Source: Stagonosporopsis chrysanthemi | Taxonomy: Eukaryota; Ascomycota; Dothideomycetes; Pleosporales; Didymellaceae | Length of the DNA stretch: 64,000 nucleotides | Assembly (NCBI GenBank): GCA_022560025.1 | Contig: JAFISE010000144.1 | Span: forward strand, 1 to 64,000 | Direction of reading: 5' to 3' | Shown here: one piece after another, positions 21,613 through 32,591 of the stretch | How the letters are laid out: each line of letters opens with the position of its first letter | Position numbering within the stretch: position 1 is the first letter of the stretch | The notes under the pieces: generated by a model | Seen by the model: the letters and a program-made list of their open reading frames with translations, nothing else | Database searches by the model: none | Told to the model about the DNA's origin: nothing | Position numbers and translations under genes: made by a program

Positions 21613-22291
21613 TCACGAAACGTTCTTCTCCAGCCACTCTTCCCACTGTTTCTCTGTCCAGCTCGAGGAGATGTCGTTGTTGACCACGCCGTCAAACACG
21701 ACCGTGGGCGTCACATGAACACCTTGCAATCGGTTCTGCTTGGTCTGCAGCTTGACAAAATCCGTGACTCCGTTACCTCCGTTCAGACCTCCATCCTTAT
21801 CCGGCTTGTCACTGATTTCCAACAGACCATACACCTCCTTCTCGTCCACGCCCACGCTCCCTGCGATTTTCGCCAGTCGTTTATACGTATTGTTCCTCGT
21901 CTCGTTTACCACACTCGCATCGAAGAAGTCCTTCTGTTGCTCGAATAGCTTTTCGCTGAAGTCGTAGAACTTGTCCGGCTGAATTTTAAGGACGGCAAAG
22001 GCTGCTTCATGCACGAGCGTTGAAGACGGGTGCCACGGTTGAATCTGCTGACGGAAGATTGTGACAACACGGTCGGAGTACTTCTCAAGGAGGGTCTTGC
22101 GCAGAGGCGAGCTGTAGACGGTCTTGAAAATCTTAGCGCTAAAGGGGCAGACGTAGTCGAGATCTACGACGGTATTAGTGAAGTCGATGAGGTCTGACGC
22201 GCTACCAACAGATCTCAATGGTATGAACAGCCTTGGGCTGAACAGCGGCTGAGGCGAGCTTTTGCCCGGCGAATTTGGGTGCGAGAGCCAT
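21613..22291 (-). CDS. DsbA-like thioredoxin-fold protein
   Basis: Exons 22291-22210 and 22163-21613 give 210 aa from MALAPKFAGQKLASAA. The redox-type motif is LDYVCPFSAKIF: a DsbA-family CPFS, with a single cysteine where oxidoreductases have CxxC, so it is more likely a monothiol reductase or glutathione-transferase-kappa relative than an oxidase. The later cis-proline region is VHVTPTVVFDG. A helical insert (EAAFAVLKIQPDKFYDFSEKL) matches the DsbA helical domain. The donor GTTGGT is weak, but only this junction gives EIYLDYVCPF in frame. No signal peptide is evident; the location is probably cytosolic. Confidence 0.8.
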
Positions 22292-22687
22292 ACTTGCAGA
22301 ATTGGAAGCTTGGTAGCGCAGGGGGCGTTACGATTGATAGGTTATATATATGGTAGGAACGAATTCAGGTCGAGAAAGCACGCAATATCACGCTGGGTTC
22401 TGGAGGGGCAGCTTCGGAAGCTCTGGAAGCTCGAGTATGACGTCGACGATCGATTGCCCTACAATGCTGTACAATGCTCTGTCAGCAACACATGAACCCA
22501 GCTTATATCAAGTTCTAGGCCACCAGTCTAGCGAAAGCCAGATACTAGGTAAGGTATGTCGCAATAGTGCTCGGGTCAAGCTGCCGGCTGCAGGGCCCCA
22601 CATCTCCCCGCACACCTCCGAGCACTCGATCATGCAACATCACAGTTGCGTACATAGCAGCTCAGTCTAAGCTCAGCATACGTGACA
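22292..22687. other. Divergent promoter between the DsbA-like gene and the ANCHR-like gene
   Basis: 396 bases containing both promoters; no supported coding sequence. A TATA-like tatatatatgg lies near 22343. Confidence 0.45.
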
Positions 22688-23845
22688 ATGTCAGACCCCG
22701 GCTCGGTTGATGACAACCTCCTTGCTCGTCTCAACGCGCTCAAAAAGAGCAGCGTAAGCCTTGACACCACGTACAGCTCCTCCATAACGCGATCCCCGAA
22801 GCCTACAGATGACCTTGCCTCCCGATTTGCACGCCTTAGTTCCGCATCACCCTATGTCTCACCGCAGCCCTCACGAACTACGTCCACAAACAATGTCATA
22901 GCTCCCGGGGCACCAAGTTACCTTGAGGGTGTGGCTCAGGGTGTGGGAGGTGGACCGGTCGAGTTCAACGAGGAGGATGAGAAGACTTTAGAAGAATTAC
23001 TTGGAGAGCTGAACGGAGCCGTAGGAGACAGGAAAGAATGGGATATAAATCGCAAAGAGCAAGGTGATGTCGGACAGCTGCTCAAGGACATGCGGACGAT
23101 ATTGCCAGAGTTGCAGAACAACCGATCTGAGGATGCTAAACAACAACGGCATTACAGCGGCGAAGGCAAGAATGAAGGACTCACAGACTGGGAGAACGTC
23201 GAGTTCGATGTCGGCAGTGGTTCGGTGGTACCGAAACGAGACGAAGAGGATGACGATAGCGACAACGAAGATGGCAAGAAGAAGACACAGACGTTGGAAA
23301 CGGAAGCAGAAGATGTAATTGCACGAATCATGGCGGAGCTCGAGATCAGCAAGAAATACGATCCTCCGTCTCCACCTCCACCTTACTCTGATCACTACCC
23401 GGGACCAAAGTCCACCAAAGACAATGCAGAAGACAACTCGCTCTCGCTCCCCTCCGCACCAACAACCCTCAAAGAGCCCACAGATTCCCTCGACGAAACT
23501 CAAGCGTTCGAAGATGCCTTTACTGCACGCCTCGCTGCCCTCGCAGGCCCCAAGACCGACTCTCTCGGTCTCCCATCCGCCCCTTCCTTCGCACCAGCTT
23601 CCAAACCACCCAAGGTTCAGTCCAGCTATCAGCAGAAGCTCGACGAAGAAATAGACACTTGGTGCATTATCTGCCAGGATGATGCAACATTGAAGTGTAT
23701 CGGCTGTGATGGAGACTTGTATTGTAGAAACTGCTGGATGGAAGGCCACAAAGGGGAGAGTGCAGGGTTCGAGGAGAGGCATCATCGAGCGGTCGAATTC
23801 GTTAAGGGTGGTGACAAGAAGAAGAGTTTGGCTGCCGCGGGCTGA
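22688..23845 (+). CDS. ANCHR/ZFYVE19-like zinc-finger protein
   Basis: One exon of 385 aa; the start is ATG 22688 (MSDPGSVDDNL), just after a GTG in the same frame. The C-terminus (residues ~323-365) has a Cys/His-rich finger, WCIICQDDATLKCIGCDGD and LYCRNCWMEGHKG with a later RHH, matching the B-box-like C-terminal module of the abscission checkpoint regulator ANCHR. In animals ANCHR binds VPS4 through MIT-interacting motifs and delays abscission. Two short helical DLASRFARL-like and EDAFTARLAAL segments could be MIM-type sites. The middle is acidic and Pro-rich (PPSPPPPYSDHYPG). A fungal function is not established here; it is inferred from the domain layout. Confidence 0.8.
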   Translation: MSDPGSVDDNLLARLNALKKSSVSLDTTYSSSITRSPKPTDDLASRFARLSSASPYVSPQPSRTTSTNNVIAPGAPSYLEGVAQGVGGGPVEFNEEDEKTLEELLGELNGAVGDRKEWDINRKEQGDVGQLLKDMRTILPELQNNRSEDAKQQRHYSGEGKNEGLTDWENVEFDVGSGSVVPKRDEEDDDSDNEDGKKKTQTLETEAEDVIARIMAELEISKKYDPPSPPPPYSDHYPGPKSTKDNAEDNSLSLPSAPTTLKEPTDSLDETQAFEDAFTARLAALAGPKTDSLGLPSAPSFAPASKPPKVQSSYQQKLDEEIDTWCIICQDDATLKCIGCDGDLYCRNCWMEGHKGESAGFEERHHRAVEFVKGGDKKKSLAAAG

Positions 23846-24331
23846 ACCCTCACACAAATAACACAACGTATCAACCGGAAGAGAGTTGCCGAGGCAGCCG
23901 CCAGTGGCAGCGTCAGAGCTACCTGAGCCACCAGGTAATCAATTACCGGCTCATTCGCTTTGACCGTGTTACACACAATCTGGCCTTACCCATCCTCCAA
24001 AGGAGGGAGAGCTGAGACAGCGACTTGGGGTACAGAGAACAACATTCCACTCGTGGCTCTTCAGTATTCACTTCACTAGCTAGCTCCATCGGCAGAGCTG
24101 CACCAAGCGTCGTTGTGGTAAACGCAGAGCGTCGCGGGCTGTAGGATGCAGACACAAGATACAAGCATCCGAATTATTCACTTGTTCATGTGTTCAGCAC
24201 AATCATTTAGAATTAGAAAGGCAGTGAATTGCACTATTCTTGAGCAAGTATCAAACAGACGTGCCACCAGATGTAACGTTAAGTCATAGTTAAGGACCAA
24301 TATAATATCCACCCACATTCCGTGTCCAAAT
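23846..24331. other. Convergent 3' region, 486 bases
   Basis: Between the ANCHR-like stop and the DUF3712 stop. AT-rich near 24180-24310. No coding signal. Confidence 0.5.
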
Positions 24332-25546
24332 CTACGCAGGAGTCGTAACGTTGATTCCGATCGCCTTCAGCGCAGGCGCAGCATCCAAGTCCAGCTTGAT
24401 GACATTCGCCCTGATCGCATCCTCATAGTACATCAAATGCTGTCCATTCCTCACACTGCTGTTCCCCACAATCTCCAGCGGCAAGACACCGTTCTTGTAC
24501 GTCTTCAACACCATACCCAGGATTCCGACCTGGTCGACGTGCGCCTGCATCGGCACCGCATTGTCGCCGGGCCTCAGCACCAGGTTGGGAAGCAGAGTGT
24601 AGCCAATTGCGGTCCCGGCGACGCCGAGGTCCATGGTCACGTTGCCCAGGTCGAGCGTCATGACGGAGGGATTGGGAATGTGTACCGTGCCGATCATGTT
24701 GGAGCCGTCGGAGAGGATTTCTTTGGCGCCGGAGAGGATCTTGATGTCGCTAATGTTGAGGCCGGAGAGGTGGTTTAGGCCTGCGAGATGGAGGTTAGAA
24801 AGTGGATGGGTTGGAGGGAGGGAACGGGGTACCTTTCATGGTGATTTTCTTGTTGTAGTCGACCTCTGTGGTGGGGAGGCCGGAGATGTGGATCTTAGTC
24901 TTGCCGTTAAGGTCGATGTTGATCTCCTCGCTTGCGAGGACGGCTTTGGTGTACCTGTGAGGCGTATGAGCAAGTTCTGATAGGGTTCTGATCAAACGAG
25001 AGCTTACGCGTTCAATGCTTCAGAAGATTCGAAGGTCACGTCTTGGTCGACAGTGATGAATGTCTCACCCTCAGACTTGGCCTCGGGAATGTTGATGTAG
25101 ATGAATGGGTCCTGGCCCTCAAGGGATAGGCCAGCACGGAAGGCCTCGATCCTAGGATGATAGCTGCTGTCGCTCCTAATGGTGTTGTCGATCCTGAGAT
25201 GTATGCTGTCCGGGGTCGGTTCAGTGACTTCCATGTTGGTGACCTCAAGAGTTGATGCATTGATCTCCTTCTGTGCCTTCTTTGGGAGACCAACAAAGAT
25301 AAGAGGGAAGACAATGACCAAGACGATGACGATCAGTACAAGACAGTCTGGTGATGGTGAGCAGATGTACTGGTGACGGTGCAGAGTGTTTGACTTACCA
25401 CACCACCAGAACTTCCTGCAGTGGTTCTTGATGCGTCCGCCAGCACCAGGCTTTGGTCCGGGCGGATAGAGCCTATTCATGACACCTCCTTTCCGTGGCG
25501 CTGTGTACACCTCCTCTTCTGTTACTGGTCGTTCAGGCTTATCCAT
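24332..25546 (-). CDS. DUF3712 membrane protein (Tag1/LEA14-like)
   Basis: Exons 25546-25399, 25347-25008, 24954-24833 and 24780-24332 give 352 aa from MDKPERPVTEEEVY. A basic cytosolic segment (RIKNHCRKFWW) precedes one transmembrane helix (CLVLIVIVLVIVFPLIFVGL), after which two related beta-rich lumenal repeats appear (VTNMEVTEPTPDSIHLRID; LNISDIKILSGA, FVxxPNPSVMTLDLGNV-like). This fits DUF3712/LEA14-type vacuolar membrane proteins; yeast Tag1, linked to ending autophagy, is a distant relative, so no precise role is assigned. The first intron (25398-25348, 51 nt) has no stop and is a multiple of three, so it can be mistaken for coding sequence just before the membrane helix. N-glycosylation sequons (NVT, NSS) lie in the lumenal part. 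Confidence 0.8.
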
Positions 25547-27049
25547 GATGTTGAGGGCGTGTGATGGGAACAAGGTTGACTTTTGCTTGCTATAATCTTC
25601 GCTAACAGAGGAGAGTGCTCGTGTGAAATTTCAAGCAAAGACGGTTACACGGGGCGAAAAGCACACTCTGAAATACAAACTACCCCAGAGCCAGACTCAA
25701 GTGGAACTATGCGGGGAAGAAAACCCTTATGAGAGTCAAGACTTGCAAATCGAAGCACATGAACATCTTGACGAAGATTATTACGGACCAGATCGTATAC
25801 AGGCGCGTTGCCGAAGTTGGGGACGGACTCTGAAAGAGGCGTGGTTGCTCGCAGGGTATGCGTAGCGAATGACATTCAGCCGCCAGAGCTGGAAGTGGCA
25901 GAGCCCCGAGATGATTGCCACCGTGTTTTAGCGAATAGCACGAGACCGAGGCACGAGGGTTGTCCGATTGAAAGGATCGACTGACACATGTTTCTTGTTG
26001 TTACTGGAAGCGTAGCAGTGATATGTAACACATGGTACTACGACACGCTGAGTGGCCCAATGCTCGGACACTAACAACTCAAGCCATCTTTCGGTGGCTT
26101 CGGCCTGGGAAGGCGTGGCACGTCTTCACCATTATTGGCAGCGAGATCTATGGACGACAGGGGAAGACGGCGTGTGAGGCGACTGAATGAGTAGTCCATG
26201 CAACGCTCCCCGGAATTGGCGGAGCGAAGGCGTTTAGAGGCTCCCGCTGTGGGGAAAGATCCTTGTCGACGGCCAATCCGAACCATGGCTGGCCGGCATC
26301 TCACCTCCTTTGAGCCAAAAGACCTTTCTCTTGCATAAGAGGTCGCTAGAGGAGCATGTGAGCTAGCACTCAATAATGTCGGTGCAGCGAGGATGATAGA
26401 CCCGCGGCTCAAATTTTTCACATGAAGGAGCGCCAAATGTTGGCATGGAGGCCTCACCTCAACGAGTTGGCGAAAATCGCACTCCCCAGCGCTGGCTTGA
26501 GCAGAATAGAGTTCACCGTAATGCGCTCATATGTGGACAATCCAGTCACTGGGTGGGTCGCTGGGTGGCTTCTGAGGGCTATATGTACGTAGGGGAGGTG
26601 AACTTGCGGGCTAGAACGCGGAGAAACAAGGAAGAAGTTCTAGTACCAGTCGCGTGAGCATAGCATCGTATGCCAACGGTCAAAGCGAAGCGAGTGCGCT
26701 ACTATGGTAGGATCAAATTTGGCCTGGACGAGCCTTCGTTTCCATTCGCATCCTTCGATAGTCTGGGATTATCTGCTCAGACCGTATCCAGTAACGTGAT
26801 GAATCAAATGGCAACCAGAAAAGCGAAAGAACGCTAATTTCGTTGCGATAAAGTATATCATCTTTGGCAGGGCTGCAGGTGGGAGATGTCGTCAAGAGAA
26901 GAGTCTGGGGAAACAGCGATCACTGTCAGGAACGCGGGAGCCAAGCATGACGCGATGTGGGCCGCGCAGGAGTGACTTCTTGGGAGCCGCGACTCGTGCC
27001 TGCAAGGCTGTCACGACAACCACACAACCACAACAACCACACCGACAAC
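25547..27049. other. Intergenic, 1.5 kb divergent promoter region
   Basis: Upstream of both the DUF3712 gene and GPATCH11. Frames up to ~130 codons exist (26071-26457, minus) but show no domain and start in low-information sequence. A CA-rich leader (cacacaaccacaacaaccacac) runs into the GPATCH11 start. Confidence 0.5.
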
Positions 27050-28026
27050 ATGTCGCAATCGGACGAGGAAGACGACTACATGAACATGGTGTTTGATGAT
27101 GCGCCAAAAGGTCCAAAATTCGAAACATCGTTGCAGCGCGCCGCGCGCAAGCGCAAAGAGGTACGCCCATGCGCAAAAGTTTTAGGCGCAAGCTAACATA
27201 AGTGTAGGGTGAAGCACGAGCGCGGCAAAAGACCAAGGCCGAGAAGGAAGCAGACGCCGAAGCAGCGCGAGAAGAAGCGCTCGCAACTGCTCTGCCAGAG
27301 ACCAATAAGGGATTCAAGATGATGGCTAAATTCGGCTTTAAGCAGGGCGATGCACTCGGCAAATCCACGGACGCGCGCAAAACACCGATCGCAGTCGACG
27401 TCAAAGCTGACAAGGGAGGCATTGGGCTCGAGTCGGAGAAGAAACGCAAGTTCAGAGAGCAGTGGGAAGAGGCAGAGCGACTGGTCAAACGCTCGAAGGA
27501 AGAAGAGGGCGACTATCTGGAGATGCGGCGACAGGAGCAGAAGGAGAAGAAGACCGAGAGAGATCTTGACAATGCACAGCGTACGGCTGAACGTATGTTC
27601 GAGAAGGATGCGGAAGATAAAGGCACAGTCGAGCCTGCCGACAGGCCCCTCGCGGATATCAACGTACTCTGGCGCACCCGCGCCAGAAGAAGGGTGGAGA
27701 TTCAACAGGATAAGCAGCAACGGCGCGAGCTGAACAACAGTCTTGCCTCGCGACTGCCCACGTTGGCTGATGAAGGAGACGTTGACAACGACACTAAAGT
27801 CGCCCTGGGTCAGGATCTGCAGCCGTTCTATACTACCCTCGAGGGCGATCTAGCAGCAGAGGATCCTGAGCTGGCTGAGTTCGAGGCCTTACCTGTGACT
27901 GAGCGACTTCAAAAGGTATTGGCCTTCCTCCGCGATGAGTTCCACTACTGCCTCTATTGCGGGTATCAGTATCCCGATGCGAACATGGAAGGCTGTCCAG
28001 GAGTGACAGAAGAAGATCACGACTGA
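27050..28026 (+). CDS. GPATCH11: G-patch domain protein 11 homologue
   Basis: Exons 27050-27160 and 27208-28026 give 309 aa. After an acidic start (MSQSDEEDDYMNMVFDD) a basic coiled segment leads to the G-patch, with FKMMAKFGFKQGDALGK at about residues 85-105. A long Lys/Glu/Arg helix follows, and the C-terminus is a DUF4187 module with YCLYCGYQYPDANMEGCPG. G-patch plus DUF4187 is the layout of GPATCH11/CENP-Y. G-patch proteins activate DEAH helicases in RNA processing; the partner here is unknown. A nuclear location is expected. The 47-nt intron is supported by both splice sites and frame. Confidence 0.9.
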
Positions 28027-28470
28027 CCTTATGCAACTTTGAGTTTGAGAACTCTTACATTTGCAATCAAGATCGAGATCATGTAGACAGAAGACCAGTA
28101 AGTGTCGCAGAGAGCACAGACATAGTGGCGCAGAGTGTACGAGCATCATCTCGTGCTCTTGTATCCCATCAGTAATGTGGACAGCGCTGCGATACCCCAT
28201 GCTAAGCACTAGATGCGCAATATCAGGGTTTGCTGGCGGTCGAGGCTGGTTTCTGAAGTTTGTGAATACCCAATAGAATTATGACTGTTCGTCGCATTGT
28301 GCTTGATCAAAACGTAACACTGGAAACTCATGGGCTGATAAGAAGTGAATGCCTGCACGTGTTCTCGTGTACACGCGCCTAGCGCCGTCGCGACTGCAGG
28401 ACACTTCTGTGGGCCACGCTGGTCCATCTTCGATAACAGCCTAGAAATGCGCGAGCAACAACACACAATA
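28027..28470. other. Intergenic upstream of ORC3
   Basis: 444 bases containing the GPATCH11 3' UTR and the ORC3 promoter. No other signal noted. Confidence 0.5.
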
Positions 28471-30669
28471 ATGGATCTAGAACATCAACGATGCTACATA
28501 TATCAGCCATCTGAGGGTGGAGAGAGAGCTGCCAAACGTCAACGCATTGAGTGGCCTAAGTTTCAGTCACAACTCAAAGAGCGACTACAGGTCTATCGGG
28601 ACTTGTGGGCTGAGCAAGAACAACGCATTCAGGTAATTCCAAGTGCAAGAGAGCCATGAATTGTTGCTAATAGGGACAGGCTACACTTGAAGAAGCTGAC
28701 AGCGCAACGCAAGGAAGCATTGTTGATTTTGTCTTGGCGTCAGGGTCATCGCCGGATGAGCTTAAGTTTGCTATTCCCACAGGCCTTGTAATCGCTGGAC
28801 CAAGTATCGCATCCCATGGGCCCTATTTTGAACGACTGGGGCGCAAGATTACGTCTGATACGGACAGCGCCTACATCCTCCTCAATTCTGGCGAAGGCCC
28901 GAATCTAAAGACACTACTCAAGAACCTCATCCGGAAGATAACATCACGTCTCGAGGACGATGATGAGGAAGGGACAGATCAACCTAGTAGGCCCTCAAGA
29001 CATGGGCCCAAGCTTCTGAACTACGACCTTGGCCATATTCAGGAATGGCGGAAGAAGAATCGGGTATCAAGCGTTGTTGTGACTATACAAGACAGTGAGG
29101 CATTCGATGCCGGGTTACTCATTGATTTGGTCGACCTACTTCAGTGAGTCATGGTGATCTTGCAAACGACAACGACACAGCTAACCCCTGCAGCTCATGG
29201 CTCGACCGCATCCCATTCGTTCTTCTATTTGGCATCGCGACTTCAGCAGACAGTTTCGAAGACCGCCTGTCCGGGCAATCCTTACGATATCTTGAAGGTG
29301 AGAGATTTGATGTTACACAGTCTGACGAGATCATCGAGAAGTTGTTCAGCGCAACTGTTGCCAGCCTTGACAACCGTCTCTTTGTTGGTCCACAGCTGTG
29401 CCGCCGCATGCTGGATCGGCAAAAGGACTACGTGCAGAATGTTCAGGATTTTTGTGATGGTCTGAAGTATGCGTATATGTCACATTTCTATGCCAGTGTG
29501 CCGGCTATCTTCCTGGACGACAGCATCGAGTTCGAGAGTGTACATGCGGACGCCTTCGAAGCACTACGTAATCTTCCATCATTCCGTCGACATACCGAAG
29601 CCAAGCTCGAGCAAGGCCATCTAGCACGACGAATCATTCGCGGGTTGTTATCATCAGACCAGGAAGTCTTTAAAGCCGTCAAACACGGCGTCAGCTTGGC
29701 TCAGGACCAAATGTCTGCCATAAATCATGCAGCACGCGTACTTTTTAGCATCCGGGAAGCACTACAGATGACGCCGAAAGTCAGAGCCTCTACCATTTGG
29801 ATGCGGGCAGCATCTGCAGATTTGCTCGACTCACCTCTTCTCCGCGAAACGATGCTCAGTCTGAAGAAGACTCCCTCCGACAAATTCGCCAGCCTTTTGT
29901 CGACGATGAGAGATTTGTCGGATCAAAGAAAGTTGCTGTATGAAGAAGGGCCTGAACAAGTCGTGCAGGCTTTGGATATAAAAGGCATAGAGCAGGAGTT
30001 CAACAGCATCCTCCAACAACAAAATACCTCTGGTCCCCTTCGCACGGAGCACGACGTTCAAAGCGCTAGCGTACGTGCGACAGTCGTCGCGCAAAAGGTT
30101 CTGCTTGAGAAGCACAAAGCGACTCTATCAAAACAGGACCAGGCGTACTCTAATTTGGTCACACGCGTTCACAGCCAACTTTCTTCGTTCTTCGAGCTGA
30201 ACCTCGTGGAGCCGCAAGCACTACTCTTCTCAGAGGTCTTTCTGTATGACCTGAAGTCACCCCATCTAGAAGTCTTTCAACCCAAGCCACGGCTGGCCAT
30301 CGAACGCGCCCTGGCATCGCCTCATGATTACTTAAGCTGTAGTTGCTGTGGCAAAGTCGATGGCAAGGAGTCGGCCCTTGGTGCCACACAGCCAGCGACT
30401 GCGATCGTGTACCAGATGTACCTGGAGTCGGGAGCTCTGATCAACGTTACAGATCTGTGGTCAGCATTCAGCGCAATCGCTGGAAATAGAGACGACGATG
30501 ACGAGTCCACAGCTATGTGAGTTCTGTATGCGAACTAAGAACGACATGGACTGATTGTCTTAGGGCCTTGTTTCAACGAGCTCTTGCTGAGCTCAGATAC
30601 TTGGGTCTTCTTAGACCGACCAAGAAGAAGACTGACCATGTCGCCAAGGTCATGTGGAAGGGCCTCTGA
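28471..30669 (+). CDS. ORC3: Origin recognition complex subunit 3
   Basis: A subunit of the six-protein ORC that marks replication origins and loads MCM; it has an AAA-like fold without an active ATPase site. Exons 28471-28632, 28680-29143, 29194-30516 and 30564-30669 give 684 aa. Recognisable blocks are CYIYQPS near the start, PTGLVIAGPSIASHGPYFERL, RVSSVVVTIQDSEAFD, RIPFVLLFGIATS, and the C-terminal winged-helix end ALFQRALAELRYLGLLRPTKKKTDHVAKVMWKGL split over the last intron. An in-frame ATG at 28447 would add eight residues; 28471 was chosen because MDLEHQRCYIY resembles related starts. Its 3' end converges on BNA1 with 67 bases between. Confidence 0.93.
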
Positions 30670-30736
30670 GGTCTTGTATACGAACATATAATAATATCAC
30701 AAACGCTAGACTTGTTGTCCAATCCTGGAACCAGCT

Positions 30737-31573
30737 CTATGAGGGCTGAAATGGCACTTGGTCTCCTTCGCTTGTCTTCGCACTTGCTTCCGCTTTCTTT
30801 GCGTCCTTTCCCTTCTCCTCTGCCGCATCGTCTTTGGCTTCTTCCTGCAGCTTCTCTGGATTCGAAGGCTCCGAGGGCGCTGAAGGCTTCTCGCCAGTCT
30901 TCGAAGGAGCTGTATCACACAATGTGCCACAGTTCCCACATGTGCGCAGCTTTGTATCCGCCTTGAACGCATTTACAGCCTCCTTGATCTGGGTTCCCAG
31001 GTCTGTGCAGTGGAAAGCAGCCTCGTGCACCTTCTCGCCACAGCTCTGGCAATACCACCTCAGCCGGTCCAAACTCCCTTCCGGCCTGTGCTGCTCCAGC
31101 ACTATGCCAACCGTATCCTTGAACCTGACCGGGTTGTGCGGCGTATTCGGCGGCAACAGGAACATATCGCCCTCGTGAATGTGGATGTCGCGGAACTTGT
31201 TGTCGTCGACGACCTTGAGCAGCATGGAGCCTTTGTGCTGGTAGAACCACTCAGGCGTCTCGTTGATGTGGTAGTCAGTGCGCTCGTTGGGGCCGCCGAC
31301 GATCATGACGGTAACATTGTCATTGTAGACGCAGTAGTTGTTGATGGGCGGCTTGAGCATGTGCGAGTTCTCTGATACCCTAAGCCTGTCAGCAGTGGTT
31401 AATAGTCACAGAAGAGCTCAATACCATTTTGGCACGTTCAGTGGTGGTGCAAGAAGACGCGCTGGTGCTGTGCGCGAAAAGTGACGCTGTGGAGTAATAG
31501 CTCCGGAGGTCCGCAGCAGCGGGCGTGGGATCGAGCTCTGCAAGCACTGCGTGGCAGGGCGGAGGAATCGCAT
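30737..31573 (-). CDS. BNA1: 3-hydroxyanthranilate 3,4-dioxygenase with mitochondrial-like presequence
   Basis: Opens the ring of 3-hydroxyanthranilate in kynurenine-to-NAD synthesis. Exons 31573-31425 and 31379-30737 give 263 aa. The cupin core has DYHINETPEWFYQHKG and PPNTPHNPVR (Fe ligands His, Glu, His), and a rubredoxin-like pair CQSC / CGNC at the C-terminal side. Two additions are unusual: about 42 residues before the canonical PPLNVPKWVSENSH, reading MRFLRPATQCLQSS then TPQRHFSRTAPARLL (Arg-rich, no acid, RHFS, like a mitochondrial presequence), and a Lys/Glu/Ala-rich tail of about 55 residues. There is no in-frame ATG between the extension and the conserved core, so the extension is needed. 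An ATG four codons upstream (31585) is also possible. It is divergent from a copper transporter. Confidence 0.9.
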
Positions 31574-31816
31574 TGTAGTGGTCATGACAGTATACACGAT
31601 CGCATGTCAGGACGTTTACTATATCTCGACGAAACTACTGTGTATGGTGTGGCGCGTCATAGAATTGGTATCTACTGGACCCTGGCGGAAACGTGCTCAT
31701 CGCGGGGATACGTGCAGGGATGGTGCGACACGCGTGATACCATCCCGCTCCCTCGCAGCAGGCCAGCACACCTTGACACCTCTCCCACAGCTTCAACACA
31801 GCAACACAATCAGAAA
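31574..31816. promoter_or_regulatory. Shared divergent promoter of BNA1 and the CTR gene
   Basis: About 240 bases between the two starts. GC-rich with short CA tracts before the CTR start. A full Mac1-type TTTGCTC copper element was looked for and not found. Confidence 0.55.
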
Positions 31817-32591
31817 ATGGATCACTCGCACATGGACCACGGCCACATGGACCACGGCATGCCCGGCATGGACCACGGTCCCAAGTGCAGCATGAACGTA
31901 TGTTACATTTCCTGTCTCCGAGCTACAGCACTCCAAGACAGCAAGGCTTCAGGGCTAACACAATGCAGATGCTGTTCACCTGGGACACGACCGACCTCTG
32001 CATCGTCTTCCGCAGCTGGCACATCAGCGGCACCTTCTCGCTGATCGTCGCAATCATCGGCATCATCCTGCTCACAGCCGGCTACGAGGCCGTGCGCGAG
32101 GCAACGAGACGGTACGAAGCGTATTCAGCCAAAGCGCTCGAGGGCAGACGGGGCGGTGATGATCTTCGAGGTGAGTCCGCCATGATTTCGTACATCTGGG
32201 CGTTGTGTACACGTGGAGATGCTGGGTCGGCTTTCCTTGCTCCGTCTACCATACGTTGGAACGACAGCTGAGTCCAGCGCGCGCGAAAGATGTGCTTCCG
32301 GCCGATGAATCGAGCTCATTGCTTCACTCAGGAAGAAACGCGGGGGGCAGCAATGCGGAACAGACGGCCAGGCTCGTCAAGGCTGCACTGTACGCTGTGC
32401 AGGTCTTCTATTCGTTCTTCATCATGTGAGTGATTCCAGGATGCAAGCGTGTAGGTTCAAGAACTGATAATCGTAGGTTGCTGTTCATGACATACAATGG
32501 TTGGATCATGCTCGCTGTTGCTGTTGGAGCGTTTGTCGGTTACTTGTTGTTTGCCAACTCGAGCCCTACGAAGTCGGCTGCTTGCCACTAG
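31817..32591 (+). CDS. Ctr-family copper transporter
   Basis: A trimeric Cu(I) channel. Exons 31817-31897, 31969-32170, 32278-32425 and 32477-32591 give 181 aa. The N-terminus is Met/His-rich (MDHSHMDHGHMDHGMPGMDH), the copper-collecting region. Three membrane segments follow: SLIVAIIGIILLTAGYEAV, YAVQVFYSFFIMLLFMTYNG with the MxxxM selectivity motif MLLFM, and LAVAVGAFVGYLLF with GxxxG packing. The third exon must begin at 32278 (acceptor tccag), since the earlier CAG at 32267 leads to a stop. The small size and short N-terminus are closer to vacuolar Ctr2 or Ctr3 than to Ctr1; the location is not decided by sequence. Confidence 0.92.

Noticed and set aside
31574..31816. Copper-responsive Mac1 element in the CTR promoter
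   Set aside because: Only a partial GTGCTCA match was seen, not a full TTTGCTC site.
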